Shown here piece after piece: positions 51,867 through 60,300 of a DNA stretch of 64,000 nt. Origin of the DNA: Paenibacillus glucanolyticus NBRC 15330 (lineage in GTDB: Bacteria; Bacillota; Bacilli; Paenibacillales; Paenibacillaceae); NCBI RefSeq assembly GCF_004000885.1, contig NZ_BIMC01000007.1, positions 124,001 through 188,000 on the forward strand, written 5' to 3'. A program made the translations under genes and the position numbers. Positions within the stretch are counted from its first letter, which is position 1. The number at the start of each line of letters is the position of its first letter. The notes beneath the pieces are model-generated. The model saw only the letters and a list, made by a program, of their open reading frames with translations. It made no database searches and was not told the origin of the DNA.

Positions 51867-52672
51867 ATTCCCTTCCCTCCATGTACAAATCGATTGATGG
51901 CTTCGATCACGCCTTCACCATAAGATGCCTGACTTACGTAATCGGATGCCATTTGAAGCTCTATAGGACTGTTCGCCACCGATACTCCAATCCCTGCCAG
52001 CTGCAGCATGGACAGATCATTCATCTGATTGCCAATCGCCATGATCCGCCCCGCTTCGATCCCAAGCGTGCTGGATAGACGCTGCAGCATAAATCCTTTG
52101 CTGACTTGTCCCGAGACAAGCTCCACGTAGTCAGCCTCGGACTGAAACGGAGAAACGGCATGGCGGTGGACGCTTTCCCACCGGTCCCACACCGTGTTGA
52201 ATGCGAGCAGATTCCCGATTAATATCACTTTCTCCAGCTCCCCCGCCGTCCAGCGGGAAGATCGAGCAGATATCACGGAGCAGGATACGCGCTCCTTATG
52301 CTCATAGGCTTCGATCTCTTCGGTGCGTGCAAAGGTCTGGATTTCGTGCTCGCGGAATAACAACACGCTCAGTCCCATCAGGTGGAAGTCCAGCAGCATA
52401 TCAGCGATGTCCTTTACGTACAAACAGTATCGTTCCAGGACGCGCCCGCCTTCTGCGAGCACGGCTCCATTGCTCAGAATGACGGGGATATCGATTCCCA
52501 GTTCCTGAATCACAGGCATCGCAGTCCGATACGGTCGTCCCGTTGCTACCGTGAACAGGCCGCCTTCCTTCACATATTGCCGGATAGTCCCTGCTACATG
52601 TTCACTTAACGAATGATCCGGTGACAATAACGTGCCGTCTAAATCGCTTACGATCAGGCGAATGTCTCTCAA
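51827..52672 (-). CDS. Cof-type HAD-IIB phosphatase
   Basis: The 281-residue HAD-superfamily hydrolase has motif I VSDLDGTLLS (nucleophile D9), motif II with a Ser in ILSNGA, a Lys in VSKGFML and motif IV GNQMNDLSML. It removes phosphate from a small metabolite. The start is TTG at 52672 with GAGGAGG upstream. Its place between the permeases and the glycerophosphodiesterase, with a 40-base overlap onto the latter, suggests that it acts on glycerol-3-phosphate or another product of the same route. This is inference. Confidence 0.88.
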   Translation of the reverse strand: MRDIRLIVSDLDGTLLSPDHSLSEHVAGTIRQYVKEGGLFTVATGRPYRTAMPVIQELGIDIPVILSNGAVLAEGGRVLERYCLYVKDIADMLLDFHLMGLSVLLFREHEIQTFARTEEIEAYEHKERVSCSVISARSSRWTAGELEKVILIGNLLAFNTVWDRWESVHRHAVSPFQSEADYVELVSGQVSKGFMLQRLSSTLGIEAGRIMAIGNQMNDLSMLQLAGIGVSVANSPIELQMASDYVSQASYGEGVIEAINRFVHGGKGIWKYGDWPIEDIR

Positions 52673-52756
52673 GAATATGTCCTCCTCGGTAACGGTGCCA
52701 AGGGATGCAGGCTTTCTCCGTCAACTCCGCCTAATCTCTTAACGAATAAAATGAGG

Positions 52757-53617
52757 TTATTTAAATGTCGAATTCGCCATGGCGGCTACAATATGCTTCT
52801 GCATGACCGTAAACACCAGCACGATCGGGATAATGGCCATGACGCTGGACGCCATAATAACATTGAAGAACATCGCTTCATTGCCGGCAATGGAATCCCG
52901 CAGCATGGCAATACCTACCGTAAGCACGCGCATATCGTTGTCGTTGGTCATGATGAGCGGCCAGAAATACGAGTTCCAGGACGAGATGAAGATTAAGACG
53001 CCCATGGTGACAATCGTTGGCATTGCCATCCGAAACAACAGCTTATACAGAATCGAGAACCTTCCGGCTCCATCCACGCGCGCTGCTTCCAGAACGTCAT
53101 TGTTGATGGATTTGAAGGCCTGCCTAAGCAGGAATATCGCGTAAGCAGAAGCTCCATGAGGCACGATGAGCGCCCAGAAGGTGTCCAGCCAATCCAGCTT
53201 GGACATCATGACGTACACCGGAACGAAAATGACCTGCTCCGGTACGATCAGTGCAGCCAAAACCAGTAAGAACAGAGCGTCCCGTCCCCAAAACTGCCCC
53301 TTCGCAAAAGCATATGCCGCCATCAGCGCCACATTCAGCTGCAAAATAATCGTTCCTACCGCCATCAGCAGCGTATTACTGAAGAACCGCGCATAAGGGA
53401 TCACCCGGAAGGCCTCGGCAAAGTTCTGCCAGGCAAAGGTTTCCGGCCAGAATGTAGGAACGGCCATCCGCATCTCAGACTGCGTCTTGAGCGCACTGAT
53501 CAGCAGCCAATACACCGGAAAGAACATGACAAGCGTTACCATGACGGCTCCGATGATGCGGAGCGTCATCATGGTCTTGCGGTTCTTGGCTGACCCGGCC
53601 ATATAATTATCCTTCAT
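52757..53617 (-). CDS. ABC transporter permease, UgpE-like
   Basis: The 286-residue permease of the CUT1 group has six spans. The EAA loop reads LEAARVDGAGRFSILYKLLFRMAMP and the C-terminal end MQKHIVAAMANSTFK, as in UgpE-type proteins. The ATG at 53617 follows AGAAGGTG and overlaps the partner permease gene by 11 bases. The neighbours (glycerophosphodiesterase, GlpP) favour glycerol-3-phosphate or glycerophosphodiester uptake over a sugar. Confidence 0.88.
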   Translation of the reverse strand: MKDNYMAGSAKNRKTMMTLRIIGAVMVTLVMFFPVYWLLISALKTQSEMRMAVPTFWPETFAWQNFAEAFRVIPYARFFSNTLLMAVGTIILQLNVALMAAYAFAKGQFWGRDALFLLVLAALIVPEQVIFVPVYVMMSKLDWLDTFWALIVPHGASAYAIFLLRQAFKSINNDVLEAARVDGAGRFSILYKLLFRMAMPTIVTMGVLIFISSWNSYFWPLIMTNDNDMRVLTVGIAMLRDSIAGNEAMFFNVIMASSVMAIIPIVLVFTVMQKHIVAAMANSTFK

Positions 53618-54563
53618 AGTGCACCTTCTTCCTGCTGACCACCCATTGAACCAATGTTAACAGCAGTATGATAACGAACAGAATCATGACAAGCGCAGAG
53701 GCTCTTCCTGTCTTGAATTCATCGAAAGCCATCGTATAGATCCAGTACACAATGGCGTTTGTGGCCTTGAGCGGACCGCCGTCTGTCATTACGTCAATTG
53801 ACTGGAACACCTGCATGGAGGAAATAAAACTGGTAATGACAAGAAACAGGGTCATCGGCGACAAGAGTGGCAGTGTAATATTGCGGAACTGCCGAAGCTT
53901 GCTGGCCCCATCAATCGAAGCCGCCTCATAATACTCCGCCGGAATCCCCCGCATGCCTGCAATAAAGAGGATCATCGCGAAGCCCACGCCCTTCCATACC
54001 GAAACGGCAACCAATGCCGGTAATGCCGTGGAGGGATTGGTCAGCCATTGGACAGGGTCCATGCCAAACCAGGATACAACGGAATTCAGAAGCCCGTATT
54101 GTCCGTTGTATATCCAGGTGAATACCATGGCTGCAACCACCATCGACACGTAATATGGCATGAAGATGACACCGCGCATGAAGCCGAACAGACGTGACGA
54201 GGACACATTGAGGAGCAGCGCCAGCAGCAGCCCGATCACAAGCGTGAATACAACGTCCATCAAGGTGTACAGGAACGTGACCTTCAGGGACTGATAGAAA
54301 TCGGCGCTGCCCAGAAGACGCGTATAGTTATCAACGCCTACGAACTTTTTCACGGGACGAGTCATATTCCAATTCGTGAAGCTGATATAGACGGAATAGC
54401 CCAGCGGATAATACAGGAACACCCCCATGAACAGCAGCGCCGGGACCGCGAATGAAAAGTCCTTCCACTTCTCCATTAACGTATGAGACATCCGTTTAGA
54501 GACCGAAGCGGTCGCCCGATTGGACGCCGCCTTAGTCACTTGTTTATTGATCTCCATAGGCAT
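53607..54563 (-). CDS. ABC transporter permease, UgpA-like
   Basis: This permease of about 318 residues has a basic N-terminal tail, six spans and the EAA loop YYEAASIDGASKLRQFRNITLPLLSP. The start is one of three close codons (GTG 54566, ATG 54563, ATG 54557). The ATG at 54563 overlaps the stop of the binding-protein gene as TGATG, a common coupling junction. It forms the channel with the downstream permease. Confidence 0.88.
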   Translation of the reverse strand: MPMEINKQVTKAASNRATASVSKRMSHTLMEKWKDFSFAVPALLFMGVFLYYPLGYSVYISFTNWNMTRPVKKFVGVDNYTRLLGSADFYQSLKVTFLYTLMDVVFTLVIGLLLALLLNVSSSRLFGFMRGVIFMPYYVSMVVAAMVFTWIYNGQYGLLNSVVSWFGMDPVQWLTNPSTALPALVAVSVWKGVGFAMILFIAGMRGIPAEYYEAASIDGASKLRQFRNITLPLLSPMTLFLVITSFISSMQVFQSIDVMTDGGPLKATNAIVYWIYTMAFDEFKTGRASALVMILFVIILLLTLVQWVVSRKKVHYEG

Positions 54564-55900
54564 CACTCATAGTCAGCCAGAATATCGTTGATCTTCTTGG
54601 CCGCATCCTGCATAAGTGGTGTCGGATCTTTTTTGTTCAGCACCATTTCCCCTACAACTTCTTTGTACACTTCACTGAATTCAGGATAAGCCGGGTGCTG
54701 CATACGCGGTGTCACTTCATCAAAGTGCTCATATACCGATCGGTATTGCGGCCATCTTTCGAAATATTGATCGCCTTCCTCCGACTCGATCGCGGATTTT
54801 CTTGTAGGCAGGTATCCAACGGATTCGGCCCATTTAATGTTCTGCTCGGCTGAAGTCATGAACTCGATGAATTTCCATGCTGCTTCTTTCTCCAGATCCT
54901 TGGCACCGTCCATCATGACGATACCTGCGCCGCCAATGTTGGAGGTACGGACCTTATCGCCAGGAATGAAGGATACGCCGACTTCGAAGTCTGCATTCTC
55001 GCGGTACATCTTCAACATAGCGGAAGTGTGCTGTACCATGGCGATTTCACCGTTCAGGAACATTTGCCGCATATTGTCGGAAGCTCCTTTACCGAAGCCC
55101 ATATGCATGCTGCCGTCATTTTGCCATTTGTAGAAATTCTGAAGGTAGCGGAGGGAATCCTCGTTCTCGACAGCGGAAGCACTCAGGTCCTCCGTCAGGA
55201 TTTGTCCGCCGCCGTTAATGTTCCAAGGGTCATAGTACCACGTATCCCAGCCTGGAACCGAAAAGGCATAGCGAGTCGTTTTGTCGCCTTCCTTTTTCGT
55301 TACTTTTGCATTGAAATCCTCAATCTCATCCCATTTCGCAGGAGGCTCTACGCCCAGCTCGTCCAGCATCGTTTTGTTGTAGACGAACACGCTGGTGCTG
55401 ACAATCAGCGGGAATCCGAATTGCTTGCCGTTGTAGGCATAGGCGTTCAGCATCCCTTGAGCAAAATCGTCCATCTTCACTTCATCGCGCTTGATCCATG
55501 GACCCAGGTCGGCAAATACACCGCTGTCCGCAAAGTTCGCGAGGGACGATACCTCAACATTGGTCACGGCCGGTACATTATTCGCAGCTACGGCAGCCGA
55601 CAGTTTCTTGTGAAGGTCAGGATAACCGCCTTGGAACACCGGTTCTACCGTAATATGAGGATACTTCTTCTGAAACTCTGCAATCATGTAATTCAAGCCT
55701 TCAAGCTGGGCATCCGCGTGGGCATGCCAGTATTGGATTTTGACAGGTGTTGTATCGTTCTTCATATCCATTGAAGCGGCTTCCACATCATCCAGCGAAA
55801 CCTCGCCTCCAGCACTTTCACTTCCACCGCCGCCTCCGCATGCCGTAGTGATGACCATAAATATGGTCAGTAACGTCAACAACCATGATTTCTTTTTCAT
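54563..55900 (-). CDS. ABC transporter lipoprotein binding protein, UgpB-like
   Basis: The 445-residue exported lipoprotein has lipobox VITTAC (C21), a Gly-rich tether and a family 1 binding fold beginning TPVKIQYWHAHADAQLEGLNYMIAEFQKKYPHI. The phrase YWHA near the start and the LNKKDPTPLMQDAAKKIN ending resemble UgpB-type proteins. It begins the operon ugpB-ugpA-ugpE-HAD-GDPD. The ATG follows GAAAGGGG with longer than usual spacing. The substrate is probably glycerol-3-phosphate or its diesters, because of the neighbours. No ATPase gene is present. Confidence 0.88.
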   Translation of the reverse strand: MKKKSWLLTLLTIFMVITTACGGGGGSESAGGEVSLDDVEAASMDMKNDTTPVKIQYWHAHADAQLEGLNYMIAEFQKKYPHITVEPVFQGGYPDLHKKLSAAVAANNVPAVTNVEVSSLANFADSGVFADLGPWIKRDEVKMDDFAQGMLNAYAYNGKQFGFPLIVSTSVFVYNKTMLDELGVEPPAKWDEIEDFNAKVTKKEGDKTTRYAFSVPGWDTWYYDPWNINGGGQILTEDLSASAVENEDSLRYLQNFYKWQNDGSMHMGFGKGASDNMRQMFLNGEIAMVQHTSAMLKMYRENADFEVGVSFIPGDKVRTSNIGGAGIVMMDGAKDLEKEAAWKFIEFMTSAEQNIKWAESVGYLPTRKSAIESEEGDQYFERWPQYRSVYEHFDEVTPRMQHPAYPEFSEVYKEVVGEMVLNKKDPTPLMQDAAKKINDILADYE

Positions 55901-56147
55901 TGATGATCTCTAGCCCCTTTCGAATCAACTTCTTCTGAATAATGGCTTGTCTATCCACACTTCATCCATCCCAATGCCAGCCCTGGCGGCACATGGACCC
56001 TCAGGAATGAGGAAAGCTCCTCATCCAATCAACCCTTCTATCCCTTAAAAAGCGCACAAAAATAGAGACGTCAAAAGAGCGCAACCTAAGAGCCACCACC
56101 TCCTATAAAAGCTAAAGTAGCTGCTACTCGGGTTATCTCATCGTCTC
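55901..56147 (-). promoter_or_regulatory. Structured leader between glpP and ugpB (candidate GlpP target)
   Basis: In the minus-strand RNA four short helices nest in order around a shared centre: GAGACG/CGUCUC (56142-56147 with 56065-56070), AGA/UCU (56136-56138 with 56076-56078), AACC/GGUU (56131-56134 with 56083-56086) and GAG/CUC (56127-56129 with 56090-56092). A competing AGUAG/CUACU hairpin lies inside. UAUUUUUG follows the closing strand. Nearer ugpB, AUGAGGA/UCCUCAU (56018-56024 with 56007-56013) competes with CCUCA/UGAGG. This looks like an attenuating leader; GlpP, encoded just upstream, is a known leader-binding antiterminator. Confidence 0.45.
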
Positions 56148-56199
56148 CACCCCTAGCAAATATGTAATTGTAGTAAATCCATTAACCCTACAGGACGCT

Positions 56200-56754
56200 T
56201 TATTTCCAAAAGCGCGCATCACCCGTAGATACGAGATCTGCACCGTTAGCCAGTGCCTCATCGATTTCTTCTTCGCTTCGTAAAAATCCTCCCACAATTA
56301 GCGGACAGTGAATTTCCTTCTTCAGGTCGCGGATCACGCGGGGCATAAGTCCCGGCATCAGCTCCACCTCGTCCGGACGCGCTTGTCCGATCATCTTCAC
56401 GGCGGTTCTTAAAGCTGTCGTATCAATGGCAAACACACGCTGTATCGAGCTGATGCCTGCTTGCCGCGCTGCTGCTACCGTATTGGTCTTCGTGGTAATG
56501 ATCCCATCGATCCGATACGAATCCGCCAAATACTGCACAGCCGAATTGTCACGACCAATCCCGCTTACCATTTCCAAATGAACAAACACTTTTTTGCCTG
56601 AGGAGTGCAGCCGACTTACGATATCCCTTAGTTTCATAATGTCACCTGTCATCAGGTTCACCCGTTCCACCGCGCTGCTCACAGCCGCATCGATCTGTTC
56701 AAGCTTGGTAATCGAAGCGATCACGGGAAGACGGCTTCTCTTCTGATCTGTCAT
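56200..56754 (-). CDS. glpP: Glycerol-3-phosphate-responsive antiterminator GlpP
   Basis: This cytosolic protein of about 184 residues has a TIM-barrel-like fold. Diagnostic motifs are LPVIASITKLEQIDAA, VNLMTGDIMKLRDIV, KKVFVHLEMVSGIGRD, DGIITTKTN, RVFAIDTTALRTAVK, EVELMPGLMPRVIRDL and PLIVGGFLRSEEEIDEAL. In Bacillus GlpP binds glycerol-3-phosphate and the leader mRNA of glp genes to prevent termination. An ATG at 56781 is in frame, but AGGGGG lies before the ATG at 56754. Here it precedes ugp-like uptake genes by about 300 bases instead of glpFK or glpD, which makes the downstream leader its likely target. Confidence 0.93.
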   Translation of the reverse strand: MTDQKRSRLPVIASITKLEQIDAAVSSAVERVNLMTGDIMKLRDIVSRLHSSGKKVFVHLEMVSGIGRDNSAVQYLADSYRIDGIITTKTNTVAAARQAGISSIQRVFAIDTTALRTAVKMIGQARPDEVELMPGLMPRVIRDLKKEIHCPLIVGGFLRSEEEIDEALANGADLVSTGDARFWK

Positions 56755-57205
56755 AAGTGCGTGTCCCCCTTTACCGAACACTCACTATGATAAAGCGATA
56801 GGATCATGTGAGTATTAACGATGTGTAAAATATGTGTTAACGACGCTCCCTGCACACATACCACACGTCATGAATGCGCTTTCCATTTAGCTGATAACAG
56901 ATTTTACTATATGCCTGGTTTGGTAGGTTCCCTCCTAGACTTAGGATCATTTTCGGTTCAGCGAACATGGGGAGAACGCTTTCAGAATAGCTCGATCAGC
57001 TATTTAATATCTATCATAGTGGAATGATTTAGCTAGAGTCTATAGCGAATATTGTATTAATTTGTCGAATTTAAAAGAATGTGAGTTGAATGTAATAAAT
57101 ATCATGGCGCTTTGTAAAAAGAACGTCAACTCCGTTTGCAATCGTCCCTGGTTATGGGGCATATAGAAGGGCAGATCGTGCCACGGAGATCGCACAGGAT
57201 GGAAA
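56755..57205. other. Gene-free AT-rich region between GH87 and glpP
   Basis: No convincing gene. A 68-codon plus-strand frame (56821-57027) lacks a ribosome site. The part near 56800-56830 contains TTAACACAT/TTAATACTCACATG-like stretches on the minus strand, which may hold the glpP promoter. The rest shows nothing I can assign. Confidence 0.4.
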
Positions 57206-57234
57206 CAGGCCGCCCGAGGGTATCGGACGACCTG
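57206..57234 (-). terminator. Terminator of the GH87 gene
   Basis: On the minus strand CAGGTCGTCCGA (57223-57234) pairs with TCGGGCGGCCTG (57206-57217), twelve pairs including two G-U, with a 5-base loop followed by TTTCC. A second hairpin GCGCCTG/CAGGCGC (57252-57268) lies between it and the gene. Confidence 0.65.
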
Positions 57235-57316
57235 CCAATCCATGCTTCCATGCGCCTGTTTCAGGCGCTTAACCGTTTGGTCTGCAAAATGCGCTGACTG
57301 CTCTACACCTTGGGGA

Positions 57317-60300
57317 TTACGGATTTACCTGAATCGTAAACGTCGAGGTGTTATTCTTGATCGGCGTTACGGTATCGGTGATCTTCAGGTTATTAAAGAT
57401 CACACTGCCCACGGCCGGACCTTGGTTCGGCTCCGGCATTTCGTTAGCCCAGATTCCTACGCCGGATTTCGCGTCAAATGCGTCGCCACTCTTTTTCGCA
57501 CCGGAGATCGTAATGTTCGTAAAGATCGTATCCTTGACCGGATTCTGCGGCTGCCCGCCAACATAATTGGTCTGGAACATGATGCCGTGGTAAGTCGGGT
57601 CGATAATATCCACGTCCGTTACGCGAATGCCCTGGAACACCTTCGAGGCTGAGAACAGCCACATTGCCGGGAAGGTCTGCTGGCCCCAGAAATGCCCGCC
57701 TGCCCGGACAATCGAGATATTCTCGAATTGGGTCGGCGGCGATGCGCCGAAGCCGTTCATCGGGTATCCGAAATCCAGCGAGCTGATCGTGACGCCGGAA
57801 TAACAGAGCGTATCCGCAATGTAGATATTACGGAATGTATTGCCGTATCCTCCATATACCGCAAGGCCCGCCGCACGCCAGGTCAGCAGCGAAGTCAGAT
57901 TCTCGTAGACGTTATCCTTCTCGTCTGCCCCTCCCGCATCAATCGCGGAGAACAGAGCAAAGCTGTCATCCCCTGTTGCCCGTGCTTCAATGTTGCTCAC
58001 GAGATTGTTCGTGCTGCCGTTAGTCATGTTGATCCCATCAGCAAACACGTTGCGGATCCGGGAGTTGGTAATTTTCATGTAATCCGTATTGGCGCCCCAA
58101 TACATGCACACTTGGTGCTCCACCCAGATGTTATCGATCGTAATGTTCGCAACATTCGAGAAATCGAACACTTTGCCCGGTCCGTCGATCCGGGAGGTGT
58201 AATTCCCAAAGTATGCAAAGTTCGCGAAGGTGGAGCCGTTCGCCGTTGCATTGATGGAGAATCCGATATCGGTATTGTTCTGTGACGATGGACCGGTAAA
58301 GCGGGTAAACCATGGGCCAGCGCCGACGATTTTCACCGGTTTGCCGTAAACCTGGAACTTATTCGATGTCTGATAGGTTCCAGCCGGGAGATAGACGCCG
58401 ACCAGATTGCCCGTTGTATCCATGCGGAATTTATCCAAAGCGTTCTGCACATCCTGATGCGTAAAACCTGCCGGAACGACATATTTAGCAGGGTCCGGAT
58501 TCGCAATTAAGGTCACCTGCTCCAGATTGATAAAATCAATGGCGTACTGGCTTGTGTTGGCTGCATCCTTCTGCAGGCGGATTTTGCTTCCCTTCGGGAT
58601 GGTGGTATCAAACATGATGTTGGCCTCGTCATATATGTGACGCGGTGCTCCTGCAGATGGGCTGTTGCTTGGATTGGCCTCATCGCCATAGAGCCATGCA
58701 TATTTGGAAGTGAGATTGATTGTCTTGGTAAAGACACCATCCACATAGACGTTCAGCGTAGCATCGATCCCTCCACCGCCAGGCGCATCCGGAATCGAGA
58801 AGCGCGTAACCAGACTATTCGTGCTGGCTTTCGTCGTGAACTCTACGAAGCTGCCTGTTGAATGGAGTGTGACCGCCTTCCGGCCGGATGCTTCACCGGC
58901 AATATCCCCGATGTTGCGGTTCGGCCCGACCACAGCCGCTCCGCCGCCAACGACGGCATCCTCGGCCTCATACATGTCATAAGGCATATTCGCCCCCCGT
59001 CCGATAAAGAGCGAGCTTGTTGCGATGTTGTTAGCTTGCTTCACCGGCAGCTCATTGGCATCCACGGCCACCTCGGTCTTCACGTTGTACTTGCCGTTGG
59101 CCGCCGTCCAGCTGCCTACGTTCACCGGCTGAGCCGAAGCCCCGCTGGCGATGACGCCATTCACCGTGCCTGTAAAGGTCTGAATGACGTTGTTTGTATT
59201 CGCATCGCTCAGGGTCACCTTAATGCCGTGAGCACCTCCAGCGGACGCGGCCGTACCCTGGTTCTTCACCGTAACGGTGAAATTCACACTGTTTCCGGCA
59301 GCCGGATTGCCCGGTGACCAACTGGTCGCTGCCACCAGGTCGGAGCTTTGAACAGGGCTGATGACCATGGATGTCGGATGCGTGTAGCTGTTATTGGCTT
59401 CGTTCTGCTCCATGACGGCATTGTTCTCATCCACCTTGGCCGTGAGTTGATATGTTCCCGCCTCCTTGGCACCGAGATTCAAGGTCACGTTAGCCGAAGC
59501 ACCGGCTGCGAGTCCCGCCACATTCGAAGTACCGAGCTTGGTATTGCCATGGTAGAAATTGACGGTTGTTGCCCCGGAAGAGAGGGTCCCGATGTTCTTC
59601 ACTACGGCCGTTAATACAATGCTGTCGGTTTCCACCGGGTTCACCGGTGTCCAGGACATTCCCGTAATGGTCAAGTCCGGATTGGAAGCAGGCGTGCCGA
59701 TAACTTGAAACTCGGCAATCTGTCCTCCCGATGAACCCGTATTGGCCGTGATCCTCAACTGCACGGCATTCACTTTGGCAGTAACCGGAATGGTCACCGT
59801 ATTGCCCGTGGCCGGGTTAAAGGTATACTGCGCAGCGGATACCAGATTTGTGAAGGCGTTACTGTTCTGATCATGGCCCAGCACCTGAATTGTCTGCGTA
59901 CGCGTTCCCCACTGGCTATCCGGATTCAGCTTCAGCACAACCGACGAAATGTCCGCGTTGGAGCCTAAATCGACGGTCAGCGTATGCGGATAACGGTTGG
60001 CACCGCCTTCCCAATACGTGCTCAAGCTGCCATCATTGGCATTGGAAGCGGCATAAATGTATTCGTTCGAGGAAGCCGTGATCGGCTTGTTCAGCGCCAG
60101 ATTGGTTCCGGTGCCTCCGCCGCCGCTGCCCGTGCGGGTCACCATGTTGCTGGCGGCAGATACATTACCGGCAGCGTCTTTGGCCTTCACATAGTAACTG
60201 ACCGTGGCGGCAGCAGGCTGATTATCCGTATACGTCAGCACATTGCCGGCTACGCTTGCCCGCACTGCCTGATTGGCGTATATATCGTACCCCGTTACGC

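Noticed and set aside
56821..57027. Plus-strand frame of 68 codons upstream of glpP
   Set aside because: No ribosome site, no neighbours on that strand, no recognisable features.
57252..57268. GCGCCTG/CAGGCGC hairpin after the GH87 gene as a separate terminator
   Set aside because: No T tract follows; the 12-pair hairpin at 57206-57234 is the better candidate, so this was only mentioned there.
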